DNA of 9,114 bases from an uncultured Oscillospiraceae bacterium (GTDB lineage: Bacteria > Bacillota > Clostridia > Oscillospirales > Acutalibacteraceae), in the NCBI GenBank assembly GCA_902478455.1, contig CABSLJ010000099.1, positions 1 through 9,114 of the forward strand, written 5' to 3'. A program made the translations under genes and the position numbers. Each line of letters opens with the position of its first letter. The first letter of the stretch is position 1. Below the pieces are notes generated by a model. The model was given only the letters and a program-made list of their open reading frames with translations, was not told the DNA's origin and made no database searches. This document shows, one piece after another, positions 1-6,271 of the stretch.

Positions 1-588
1 GTCGAGCATTTCGCCGAGATCCTCGTAATCCCAGGTCTCGATCTTCTGGATCTCGTGAGAGGTGCGGAAACCGTCAAAGAAATGGAGGAAGGGCACGCGG
101 CCCTTGATGGCGGCAAGATGAGCCACAGCGCCCAGGTCCATGACCTCTTGCGGGCTGTTGGAGCACAGCATGGCGTAGCCGGTCTGACGGCAGGCATAAA
201 TATCCGAATGGTCGCCAAAAATAGAGAGAGCGTGGCTCGCGAGCGCACGGGCGGAAACATGGATGACGCTCGGCAGCAGCTCGCCGGCCATCTTATACAT
301 GTTCGGGATCATCAGCAGAAGACCCTGGGAAGCGGTATAGGTGGTGGTAAGCGCGCCGGCCGCCAGAGAGCCGTGCACAGCGCCGGCGGCGCCGCCTTCG
401 GACTGCATCTCGGTGACCTGTACCTCGCGGCCGAAAAGGTTCTTTCTTCCGGCGGCGGCGTACTTGTCCGTCTCATCCGCCATCACGGACGACGGGGTGA
501 TCGGGTAGATGGCGGCGACGTCGGTAAACGCATAGGATACATGCGCGGCCGCGTTGTTGCCATCCATGGTTTTCATCTTTCTTGCCAT
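1..588 (-). CDS. nifJ: Pyruvate:ferredoxin (flavodoxin) oxidoreductase, N-terminal part, cut by window edge
   Basis: This enzyme oxidatively decarboxylates pyruvate with CoA to acetyl-CoA and CO2 in the cytoplasm and passes the electrons to ferredoxin, a central step in clostridial fermentation. Translating the minus strand from the ATG at 588 gives 196 uninterrupted codons reaching base 1. The family protein is about 1,170 residues, so only domain I and its border are present. The protein opens MARKMKTMDG and contains YPITPSS, EMQSEGGAAGA, TASQGLL, SARALASHALSIFGDHSD and FDGFRTSHEIQKIE, all hallmarks of PFOR. Thr31, Glu64 and Arg114 fall at the numbers of the thiamine-diphosphate/pyruvate-contacting residues known from the Desulfovibrio africanus enzyme. 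An AGGAGG lies at 599-604, ten bases before the ATG. The FeS-cluster domains lie outside the window, so a single-chain rather than split enzyme is inferred from this N-terminus. Confidence 0.96.
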   Translation of the reverse strand, partial: MARKMKTMDGNNAAAHVSYAFTDVAAIYPITPSSVMADETDKYAAAGRKNLFGREVQVTEMQSEGGAAGAVHGSLAAGALTTTYTASQGLLLMIPNMYKMAGELLPSVIHVSARALASHALSIFGDHSDIYACRQTGYAMLCSNSPQEVMDLGAVAHLAAIKGRVPFLHFFDGFRTSHEIQKIETWDYEDLGEMLD

Positions 589-660
589 GAAATTATTTCC
601 TCCTTTAAGGATAATGAATGAAGCGTATAGCGGCGGGCCCGTCCCACCGCGCTACTTTAA

Positions 661-689
661 ATAGTATCATTTTTCCCTCTTACTGTAAA
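661..689 (-). promoter_or_regulatory. Promoter of the pyruvate:ferredoxin oxidoreductase gene
   Basis: On the minus strand a -35 box TTTACA (684-689) is followed by a 17-base spacer and a -10 box TACTAT (661-666). TG precedes the -10 box with one base between, giving an extended -10. Transcription would start near 654, leaving a leader of about 65 bases. That leader contains a small GC hairpin (630-633 with 647-650, and 635-637 with 643-645). The match to the vegetative consensus is good at -35 and moderate at -10. A perfect inverted repeat overlaps the -35 box and spacer. Confidence 0.6.
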
Positions 690-698
690 GGGAAAAAT
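669..698. promoter_or_regulatory. Perfect 10-bp inverted repeat over the promoter, probable operator
   Basis: ATTTTTCCCT (669-678) is mirrored exactly by AGGGAAAAAT (689-698), with a 10-base centre. The repeat covers the spacer and the first base of the -35 box of the minus-strand promoter, where a bound repressor would block RNA polymerase. The arm spacing suits a dimeric DNA-binding protein. It does not resemble the Rex consensus (TTGTGAA-N4-TTCACAA), and no regulator is assigned. A terminator is less likely because the stem is AT-rich at its base and no T-run follows on either strand. Confidence 0.5.
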
Positions 699-858
699 GT
701 GCTTGCAGCGCATTTCCGGCACACATCCGAACCAAAAAGCAAACATTCTCCCGATTCTGGCTATTTTTGCCCGCGAAAGGCCCAATTTATCCGATGCGGC
801 GCATCATTTCCCCGCTGCTTGCCGGGGCTTTGCCGCACCCCGCCGCAGCGGTCAAAAG

Positions 859-893
859 GTCGGTTTGACACCGACGCCGGTTTTTTATAAAAT
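859..893 (+). promoter_or_regulatory. Promoter of the CNNM/CBS transporter gene, with a dyad on the -35 box
   Basis: A perfect -35 box TTGACA (865-870) is followed by a 17-base spacer and a -10 box TAAAAT (888-893), five of six matches to consensus. Transcription would begin near 900, about 50 bases before the ATG at 952. This rules out the in-frame ATGs at 892 and earlier as the normal start. The -35 box lies in a perfect 6-bp dyad, GTCGGT (859-864) and ACCGAC (870-875), separated by five bases. The dyad is a possible operator but could be chance. Confidence 0.7.
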
Positions 894-951
894 GAAAATG
901 CGGTTTTTTAACCAAATTCTATTTTACCGCTTGAAAGGGGTTAACACATCT

Positions 952-2397
952 ATGCCTCCCGAACCGGATGGACACAGTATGACCACGCTGCTCGCAAGCG
1001 CCGCGGAGACGGCGGACAGCTCCATGGGGGACGCCTTTTTACAGGTGCTCCTGCTTCTGTTTCTCATTTTCCTGAACGCGTTTTTCGCCATGTCGGAAAT
1101 CGCCATCATCACCCTCAACGACAACAAGATCAAAAAGATGGCGGAAGACGGCCATAAGGCCGCGGCCAAGGTACTTAAGCTTACGAAAAATTCCAGCAAA
1201 TTTCTGGCCACCATTCAGGTGGGCGTGACGCTGTCCGGCTTTCTGACGTCGGCCTCGGCCTCCCAGAGCTTTGCCGGAAAGCTGGCCGACGCGCTGAGCT
1301 TCATCCCCGCGCCGCGCTCGCTGATTGAGGGCGTCTCGACGGTGATCATCACCCTCATCCTCTCTTATTTTTCGCTGGTGCTCGGCGAACTGGTGCCCAA
1401 AAAGATCGCCATGCAGCGGGCGGAGGAGATATCCTTCAAGGTGGTTGGAATATTGAACGGCGTCGCCACCGTGTTCAGTCCCTTCATCCGCTTCCTTTCG
1501 GCCTCCACCAATTTGGTGGTTCGTCTGTTCGGTTTCGATCCCAACGCCTCGGAAGAGGCGGTCACGGAGGAGGAAATCCTCATGATGGTCGACGCGGGCG
1601 AGGAAAAGGGCGTCATCGAGGGCAGCGCCAAGGATATGATCGCCAATGTCTTTGATTTTAACGACAAGACAGCCAACGAGGTTATGACCCACCGCACCGA
1701 CATCTCCGCCGTGGAGGACACCGCCAGCGTGCAGGATGTGGTTGACCTTTCGATAGAGATGGGCTACTCCCGCATCCCCGTGTATGAGGAGGACCTCGAC
1801 AACGTCGTCGGCATCGTCTACGTCAAGGACCTGCTCAAATATGTGGGCACCGAGGTCGGCGCGGAAATCCGGCTGACCGACATCATGCGTCCCGCCCTCT
1901 TCGTTCCCGAATCCAAGCGGTGTAGCGAGCTCTTCGCCGAAATGACGGCCAACAAGACACAGATCGCCATCATTGTGGACGAATACGGCGGCACCGAGGG
2001 ACTCATCACCATGGAGGACCTGGTGGAATCAATCGTCGGCAACATTCAGGACGAGTACGACAACGAGGAGGAGGAAATCCAGAAGGTGAGCGACAACACC
2101 TTCACCGTGGACGGCAGCACCTCCATCGATGAGATCAACGACTTGCTGGACATAGAGCTCCCGGAAGGGGACTACGACACCATCGCGGGGCTGATGGTCG
2201 AGACCCTCGGCCGCATTCCCAAGAGCGACGAGCATCCCTCCATCGAGATTGAAAACATCACCTTCACCGCCGAACAGATGGAGGAACGCCGGATCGCCAG
2301 AATCCGCGTGGTCAAGAATCCGCCACCCGAAGCGCCCCAGCTGGAAGAGAAGGAAAAGGAGAAAGGCTCCTCCAGGCGCGGCCAGAAGGAAGAATAA
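952..2397 (+). CDS. CNNM-domain/CBS-pair/CorC-HlyC membrane protein (putative Mg2+/Co2+ transporter, hemolysin-like family)
   Basis: Of 481 residues, the first ~25 are a short polar leader. A CNNM (DUF21) transmembrane domain follows at about 28-195, with membrane segments near 28-48, 83-105, 125-150 and 165-190 and the motifs AMSEIAI (46-52) and LGELVPK (144-150). The linker TEEEILMMVDAGEEKGVIEG precedes a CBS pair (about 243-365; GYSRIPVYEE in CBS1, VDEYGGTEGLITMEDLVE in CBS2). A CorC/HlyC domain (about 375-455) and a highly charged Lys/Glu tail follow. The family is linked to magnesium or cobalt efflux or uptake in the plasma membrane, with the CBS pair sensing Mg-ATP; 'hemolysin' is a legacy name. 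The start at 952 is chosen because AAAGGGG (934-940) lies 11 bases upstream and the promoter excludes earlier ATGs. Met at 979 is a weaker alternative without a ribosome site. The gene is monocistronic as far as visible, and the exact ion is unknown. Confidence 0.93.
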   Translation: MPPEPDGHSMTTLLASAAETADSSMGDAFLQVLLLLFLIFLNAFFAMSEIAIITLNDNKIKKMAEDGHKAAAKVLKLTKNSSKFLATIQVGVTLSGFLTSASASQSFAGKLADALSFIPAPRSLIEGVSTVIITLILSYFSLVLGELVPKKIAMQRAEEISFKVVGILNGVATVFSPFIRFLSASTNLVVRLFGFDPNASEEAVTEEEILMMVDAGEEKGVIEGSAKDMIANVFDFNDKTANEVMTHRTDISAVEDTASVQDVVDLSIEMGYSRIPVYEEDLDNVVGIVYVKDLLKYVGTEVGAEIRLTDIMRPALFVPESKRCSELFAEMTANKTQIAIIVDEYGGTEGLITMEDLVESIVGNIQDEYDNEEEEIQKVSDNTFTVDGSTSIDEINDLLDIELPEGDYDTIAGLMVETLGRIPKSDEHPSIEIENITFTAEQMEERRIARIRVVKNPPPEAPQLEEKEKEKGSSRRGQKEE

Positions 2398-2660
2398 ATG
2401 GACTTTCGCGCCACGGCCTGCCGGAAAAGGACCTTCCCCGGCGGGAAAACACGGCGCGCATCACCGCGGGAAGGACGCGCGGCGCGTATGATCTTTCCTG
2501 TGAAGAGAACAATCACATAACCTTGCAGGGGCGCGCAATGTGCGCCCGCAGTTCCCGTCTGTTGCGGGGAATTCAGCGGGCGGACAGGGCGCGCTCCCTG
2601 TTTGTGAGATGCGCTTCTCCGCTTGAAACAACGGAAATGTCCCGGAGCGGGTCTGACCTT
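2398..2660. other. Gene-free gap with GC-rich stem-loops after the CNNM gene
   Basis: No convincing coding sequence was found. A hairpin sits 19 bases after the stop codon (CCTGCCGG 2417-2424 with CCGGCGGG 2438-2445, one G-T pair), but it lacks a T-run. It is followed by a palindrome near 2473-2485 (ACGCGC-G-GCGCGT). An 8-bp hairpin GGGCGCGC-AAT-GTGCGCCC lies at 2529-2547. A hairpin ACAGGG-N6-CCCTGT (2584-2601) followed by TTTG is the best, though weak, terminator candidate for the CNNM gene. The short ORFs crossing this stretch have no family resemblance and no ribosome site. Confidence 0.5.
2529..2547. repeat. GC hairpin whose left side shares a 12-mer with the window's right end
   Basis: GGGCGCGC (2529-2536) pairs with GTGCGCCC (2540-2547) around an AAT loop, eight pairs with one G-T. 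The preceding and overlapping 12-mer TTGCAGGGGCGC (2523-2534) recurs exactly at 9063-9074, also as the left side of a hairpin. Intergenic GGGGCG...CGCCC hairpins are common in GC-rich Clostridia, so this may be one copy of a dispersed REP-like element. Two partial copies are not enough to define the repeat. Confidence 0.35.
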
Positions 2661-2664
2661 ATGC

Positions 2665-2693
2665 TTGATTTTTACATGGGAAAGTGTTAATCT
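2665..2693 (+). promoter_or_regulatory. Candidate promoter for queT (and possibly ktrB)
   Basis: TTGATT (2665-2670), a 17-base spacer and TAATCT (2688-2693), with TG one base before the -10 box, form an extended -10 type promoter. The hexamers are mediocre (four and three matches), but the spacing and the TG support it. Transcription would start near 2700, exactly at the foot of the first leader stem, leaving a leader of about 160 bases before the queT start codon. Confidence 0.45.
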
Positions 2694-2697
2694 AGCC

Positions 2698-2832
2698 AAT
2701 GCGGGAATCCCTTCAGGGGCATTTTCGCATTCAACAAAACCCTGCGGAAAAAGCTTCCGGCCGGAGAGCATCCGCCGTGGGGGCGTCTTTGGCAAAGGAC
2801 CAAACGGCGCGGTCAGTCGCAAAATCCTGACC
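2698..2832 (+). promoter_or_regulatory. Structured 5' leader of queT, possible preQ1-type riboswitch (class not identified)
   Basis: Four consecutive stems fill the leader. S1 is AATGCG (2698-2703) with CGCATT (2726-2731), enclosing CCC-TTCA-GGG; a second GCATT at 2719-2723 allows an alternative pairing. S2 is GCGGA (2744-2748) with TCCGC (2771-2775), enclosing 2753-2758 with 2763-2769 around a GGCC loop. S3 is a ten-pair stem, 2783-2792 with 2800-2810, with one bulged C and loop CAAAGGA. S4 is a perfect GGTCAG (2811-2816) with CTGACC (2827-2832), abutting S3. The GGAGG at 2847-2851 is 15 bases beyond S4. queT genes are often under preQ1 riboswitches of class I, II or III. I could not match the class I or II consensus and cannot verify class III by eye. 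The structure is seen; the ligand is inferred from the gene. Confidence 0.4.
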
Positions 2833-2860
2833 TAAAACAAAACTACGGAGGTAACAGAAT

Positions 2861-3376
2861 ATGCAGATCACAAGAACCCACCGTCTGGCGGAGGGGGCGG
2901 TCATCGCTGCGCTCTACGCCGTGCTCACCATGCTCGCCGCCGCCATCGGCGTCGCCTACCCCGCCTTTCAGTTCCGCTTTTCCGAGGCGCTGACCATCCT
3001 GCCCGTCTTTACGCCGGCCGCCGTGCCGGGGCTGGCCGTCGGCTGCCTGATTTCCAATCTGGGCAGTCCCTTCGGCGTGATCGATTGGGTGTTCGGCACC
3101 CTGGCGACCCTCCTCGGCGCGCTGCTGACCCGCGCGCTGCGGAACGTCCGTTTCAAAAACATCCCCTATCTGGCGCCCTTGCCGCCCGTACTGGTCAACG
3201 CCCTCATCGTCGGCGGCGTGATTACCTTTCTGCTGCCGGAGGGCTTCTCCTTCGCCGCCTTCCTTGCGGCGGGGCTGGAGGTCGGTCTGGGACAGCTCAT
3301 CGTATGCTACGGACTGGGCCTGCCGCTCGCCGTTCTGCTGGAAAAAAGCGGAGCCGCCAGGCACATTTTCCGCTAA
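2861..3376 (+). CDS. queT: QueT family queuosine-precursor (preQ1) ECF transporter S-component
   Basis: The product is a small, very hydrophobic integral membrane protein of 171 residues, the normal size for QueT (COG4708). QueT proteins are substrate-binding S-components of energy-coupling-factor transporters. They are proposed to import preQ1 or a related 7-deazaguanine for queuosine modification of tRNA, working with a shared EcfA/EcfA'/T module encoded elsewhere. Family signatures are FQFRFSEALTILP (36-48), PGLAVGCLISNLGSPFG (56-72), VFGTLATLLGALLT (77-90), LAPLPPVLVNALIVG (104-118) and GQLIVCYGLGLPL (144-156). About five or six membrane segments are visible. The ATG follows GGAGG (2847-2851) by nine bases. 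It lies 43 bp before ktrB on the same strand with only a small hairpin between, so the two may share a transcript. The substrate assignment comes from family knowledge. Confidence 0.92.
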   Translation: MQITRTHRLAEGAVIAALYAVLTMLAAAIGVAYPAFQFRFSEALTILPVFTPAAVPGLAVGCLISNLGSPFGVIDWVFGTLATLLGALLTRALRNVRFKNIPYLAPLPPVLVNALIVGGVITFLLPEGFSFAAFLAAGLEVGLGQLIVCYGLGLPLAVLLEKSGAARHIFR

Positions 3377-3381
3377 CTCAC

Positions 3382-3398
3382 GGACCATTCGGTCCTTT
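3382..3398 (+). terminator. Small hairpin between queT and ktrB, weak attenuator at most
   Basis: GGACC (3382-3386) pairs with GGTCC (3391-3395) around an ATTC tetraloop and is followed by only three T residues. Five pairs and a three-base T tract make it too weak for a full terminator. It could reduce read-through or act as a processing site between the two genes. Confidence 0.25.
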
Positions 3399-3419
3399 GC
3401 CGTAAAACAGGAGTGACGT

Positions 3420-4802
3420 ATGTTGAACAAAGCCGCCTTTCTGCAAAAGCTCAGGGAGGTTTCGCCCATCCGGCTGATTGTGGGCAGCTTCCTGGCCATC
3501 ATTCTCGTCGGCGCCCTGTTGCTGATTTTGCCTTTCTCGTCGCGCGACGGAGGCTTCACTTCCCCGCTCGACGCCTTTTTCACCGCCACTTCGGCCACCT
3601 GCGTGACCGGCCTTGTGGTGTTCGACACCTGGAGCAAATGGTCGGCCTTCGGGCAGGCGGTCATCCTGATGATGATCCAGCTTGGGGGGCTGGGGCTCCT
3701 TTCCTTTACCACCGGCTTTACGCTGCTGCTGCGCCGCAAGCTCGGTCTGCGCGATTTACAGCTTGCGAAGGAGTACACCAGCGGCAACGTGATGGACGCG
3801 CCGCGTCTGATTCGCACCATCCTCGCCTGGACCTTCGGCTGTGAAGCGGCGGGGGCGCTGCTGCTGATGTGTCGCTTTGTGCCTGAATTCGGCGGATATG
3901 GGGTGTGGGTCGCGGTTTTTACCTCGGTGTCCGCCTACTGCAACGCGGGCTTTGACATTTTGGGTTTTAAGGGACCGTTTGTCAATCTGATCCCCTATGC
4001 AAAGGATCCGCTTGTGTCGCTCACGGTGGCCTTTCTCATCATCATCGGCGGTATCGGATTCCTTGTTGTCAGCGATATTCATATCTGCTATCTGCGCAAG
4101 AAACGCGAGGGGGAACGCCATCCTCGTCTGACGCTGCACAGCAAGATTGTCCTCTGGATGACCGGAATCCTCTTGGCGGTGGGGACCATACTCTTTTTTG
4201 TCATGGAATACGGCGGTGTTCTCCGGGGCATGAACTTTTTTGAAAAGCTCAATGTGAGCTTTTTTCAGTCGGCCGCCGCGCGCACTGCCGGTTTTGCCAC
4301 CGTGGACATCGCCTCCATGCACGATATCACCAAGCTGATGAGCGTCATCCTGATGTTTATCGGCGCGTCGCCCTCCTCCACGGGCGGCGGCATCAAGACG
4401 ACCACCTTCGTCGTGCTCGCCGCCACCGTGTGGAGCGTGCTGCGCGGCCATGAGGACACCGTGGTTTTCAAGCGGCGGATCGAGAAGCAGGCGATTTACA
4501 AGTCGCTCGCCATCGTGGCCGTCGGCTTACTGCTGGTTCTCCTGACCACCACGGTGATCCTGCTGGCGGAGGGGGACGGCGTCAGCGCCATCGACGCCCT
4601 GTATGAAGCGACCTCCGCCTTTGGCACGGTGGGGCTTTCCGCGGGCTTGACGCCGGAGCTTTCCGTGTTTTCCAAGCTGGCGCTGAGTTTTACAATGTTT
4701 GTCGGCCGGGTGGGTCCGGTCTCGCTCGCCTTTGCCGTCTCCATGCGCCACTCCGGCCGCGGCGGCACCATCCTGCCGGAAGGCAAGGTCATTGTGGGAT
4801 GA
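3420..4802 (+). CDS. ktrB: KtrB/TrkH family potassium uptake protein, ion-translocating subunit
   Basis: The product is the membrane-spanning subunit that conducts K+ (sometimes Na+-coupled) into the cell and is gated by a ring of RCK subunits on its cytoplasmic face. At 460 residues it matches the KtrB/TrkH length. Four membrane-pore-membrane repeats are visible. Their filter regions are TATSATCVTGL (55-65), SAYCNAGFDI (171-180), SAAARTAGFATV (284-295) and EATSAFGTVGLS (396-407), with the filter glycines at 64, 177, 291 and 405. GASPSSTGGGIKTTT (315-329) is the third-repeat region with the intramembrane gate loop. The N-terminus (RLIVGSFLAI...LPFSS) is KtrB-like. AGGAG (3409-3413) is six bases before the ATG. 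The gene converges on two RCK genes across a shared terminator, which supports a complete Ktr/Trk system. KtrB versus TrkH naming is a matter of degree. Confidence 0.95.
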   Translation: MLNKAAFLQKLREVSPIRLIVGSFLAIILVGALLLILPFSSRDGGFTSPLDAFFTATSATCVTGLVVFDTWSKWSAFGQAVILMMIQLGGLGLLSFTTGFTLLLRRKLGLRDLQLAKEYTSGNVMDAPRLIRTILAWTFGCEAAGALLLMCRFVPEFGGYGVWVAVFTSVSAYCNAGFDILGFKGPFVNLIPYAKDPLVSLTVAFLIIIGGIGFLVVSDIHICYLRKKREGERHPRLTLHSKIVLWMTGILLAVGTILFFVMEYGGVLRGMNFFEKLNVSFFQSAAARTAGFATVDIASMHDITKLMSVILMFIGASPSSTGGGIKTTTFVVLAATVWSVLRGHEDTVVFKRRIEKQAIYKSLAIVAVGLLLVLLTTTVILLAEGDGVSAIDALYEATSAFGTVGLSAGLTPELSVFSKLALSFTMFVGRVGPVSLAFAVSMRHSGRGGTILPEGKVIVG

Positions 4803-4828
4803 ATTCCCTGCGCTTTACTCAATACAAC

Positions 4829-4871
4829 AAAAGCCGAACCACGGTAATTGCAGGCCGCGGTTCGGCTTTTT
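4829..4871. terminator. Bidirectional intrinsic terminator between ktrB and the RCK genes
   Basis: AAAAGCCGAACC (4829-4840) pairs perfectly with GGTTCGGCTTTT (4859-4870). An A-C mismatch and an inner CGG/CCG (4842-4844 with 4855-4857) follow, around a 10-base loop. The right arm ends in TTTTT (4867-4871) for plus-strand transcripts, and the left arm supplies TTTT on the minus strand. It lies 26 bases after the ktrB stop and 34 bases after the stop of the minus-strand RCK gene, so it serves both. Confidence 0.92.
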
Positions 4872-4905
4872 GGTTTATCGCGGCGTGTCCGGAATCGAAA
4901 GCGGA

Positions 4906-5568
4906 TTATTCCACCGCCGAGAACACCCGCAGAATTTCCTGCTGATTGTCGCCGAAGCAGACGGCGACGATCTCATCCCCCGCGTGGACAACCGTGTCGC
5001 CCCGGGGGATATAGAGCTGTTCCTCGCGCAGAACCGAGATGATGAGGCTAGACGGCGGGAGGGCGATGTCCTTGAGCATCCGGCCGTCGAGCGCGCTGCG
5101 GGGCGGTAGGGTGACGGTGGAGATGGCCGCCCGGCCGCGGTTGAGGGTGGCGAGCAGATGCATCCCCGCGCTCTGGATTTCCTGCTCGATCAGCCGCATG
5201 ATGACCTCTGTACTGCAAACGGCGTTGTCCGCGCCCAGCCGCCGCAAAGCCTCCAAATTGCGCGGATTATTGGCGCGGGCGATCACCTTTTTACAGCCGA
5301 AGGTCCGCTTGGCCAGTTGGCAGGCGACCAGATTGTCCTGGTCGCTGCCGGTGACGGCGACAAAGCAGTCGGCGCCCTTGACCGAGGCGCCCGAAAGGAC
5401 GCTCAGTTCGGTGCCGTCGCCGCAGACGACCTCGCCGTCGAGGTCGTTGGCGAGCACCTGGCAGCGCCGCTTATCCCGCTCGATGAGCGTAACTTGATGA
5501 TTTTTATCCTGCATGCTGCGGGCGAGGTGGAACCCCAGCTTCCCGCCGCCGATGATCACAATTTTCAT
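4906..5568 (-). CDS. trkA: TrkA/KtrA family RCK protein, potassium channel gating subunit (second gene of pair)
   Basis: This is a cytoplasmic RCK (regulator of K+ conductance) protein of 220 residues, the usual size for a single-unit KtrA. The RCK_N Rossmann fold (1-~120) begins MKIVIIGGGKLG with the GxGxxG dinucleotide loop at 7-12. The acidic residue ending strand 2 is Glu30 (VTLIER), suited to the ribose of NAD(H) or ATP/ADP. GDGTE (50-54), VTGSDQDNL (72-80) and ARANNPRN (97-104) follow in the family order. The RCK_C (TrkA_C) domain spans about 138-218, with DTVVHAGDEIVAV near its end; RCK_C domains bind c-di-AMP in several Firmicutes. AAGAGG (5575-5580) is six bases before the ATG. It lies 36 bp after the neighbouring RCK gene and reads towards ktrB. 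Rings of these subunits open or close KtrB. Confidence 0.93.
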   Translation of the reverse strand: MKIVIIGGGKLGFHLARSMQDKNHQVTLIERDKRRCQVLANDLDGEVVCGDGTELSVLSGASVKGADCFVAVTGSDQDNLVACQLAKRTFGCKKVIARANNPRNLEALRRLGADNAVCSTEVIMRLIEQEIQSAGMHLLATLNRGRAAISTVTLPPRSALDGRMLKDIALPPSSLIISVLREEQLYIPRGDTVVHAGDEIVAVCFGDNQQEILRVFSAVE

Positions 5569-5604
5569 GCCATGCCTCTTCTTTCCCTGACGTCAAAGCG
5601 CCCG

Positions 5605-6228
5605 TCAGTCGCTGATGCTTGTGTAGACGACGCGGTCTCCCTCTTCCAATATCAGACGCTGCTTGCCGTCATAAAGGGTCATGCGTCCGTTTTTGTGGAC
5701 CACGCCGAGAATGATTTCCCCGGCGCGCGGCGTCAGCGAGTCGATCGGCCGACCGGCCGTTTGGCGGTCGATCTCCCGGGGATTGAAGGCGACGGTGCTG
5801 GTCCCAAAGGTGAGCTGCCGTTCCTCCCAGGGCTGGGTCAGCGCGGCGAACATGGCGCTGCTGGCGAGCTGGGTGGGACAGATGGTCTTAAGCCCGAAAT
5901 GGGTGAACACCTCTTCGCGCGCCGGGTCGGAGATGCGGGCCACCACATTCTTCACGCCGAAGAATTCCCGGACAATCTGAGAGACGGTGATGTTCAAATT
6001 GTCGTCGGGCGTGACGACGGCGACGGCGTCGCAGCCCTCCACGCCGGCCGAGCGCAGGACGCTCATGTCCATAGGCATCCCGGCGACGGTGAGTCCGTCA
6101 AAATCCTCGTCCAGCCGGTTGAAATTGTCCGCATTCGCGTCGATGACCGATACGTCGTGCCCCGAATGGTCCAGCCATTCGGCGAGCTGTGTGCCGAGCC
6201 GGCCGCAGCCGACCACGAGAACATTCAT
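5605..6228 (-). CDS. trkA: TrkA/KtrA family RCK protein, potassium channel gating subunit (first gene of pair)
   Basis: The product is a second, diverged RCK protein of 207 residues. RCK_N (1-~122) opens MNVLVVGCGRLGTQLAEWLD with the GxGxxG loop at 7-12 and Asp30 at the end of strand 2 (VSVIDAN). VTPDDNLN (72-79) and VARISDPAREE (96-106) follow. The usual GDGTD turn is GMPMD (50-54) here, so it is a different subtype from its neighbour rather than a recent duplicate. RCK_C covers about 135-205 and ends EEGDRVVYTSISD. GGAGG (6237-6241) lies eight bases before the ATG at 6228. The in-frame ATG 15 bases upstream (6243) overlaps that ribosome site and is rejected as the start. It is 43 bp downstream of the YfhO-family gene with no terminator between, so co-transcription is likely. 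Partnership with ktrB and with the second RCK protein is inferred. Confidence 0.93.
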   Translation of the reverse strand: MNVLVVGCGRLGTQLAEWLDHSGHDVSVIDANADNFNRLDEDFDGLTVAGMPMDMSVLRSAGVEGCDAVAVVTPDDNLNITVSQIVREFFGVKNVVARISDPAREEVFTHFGLKTICPTQLASSAMFAALTQPWEERQLTFGTSTVAFNPREIDRQTAGRPIDSLTPRAGEIILGVVHKNGRMTLYDGKQRLILEEGDRVVYTSISD

Positions 6229-6271
6229 AGCAATTGCCTCCATTTCATGGGGTTAACTGGTGTTAAGAAAA

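Noticed and set aside
55..621. 188-codon plus-strand open frame at the left edge
   Set aside because: It is antisense to the PFOR gene, whose minus-strand translation is unmistakable.
697..951. Upstream extension of the CNNM reading frame to 697 or to the ATGs near 892-898
   Set aside because: The extension crosses the gene's own promoter (865-893), has no ribosome site and encodes no family-like sequence. The ATG at 952 follows AAAGGGG.
2698..2832. T-box leader or class I preQ1 aptamer before queT
   Set aside because: No T-box antiterminator motif and no TTCTAGC loop with AAAAAACTAA tail was found. The lone CTAGCC at 2692-2697 lies at the promoter and not in a suitable stem-loop.
2843..3820. 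325-codon open frame on the minus strand
   Set aside because: It is antisense to queT and the start of ktrB, low-complexity and Gly/Arg-rich, with no family features.
6229..6243. ATG at 6243 as start of the first RCK gene
   Set aside because: It overlaps the GGAGG at 6237-6241 that serves the ATG at 6228. The Rossmann strand begins right after the later ATG.
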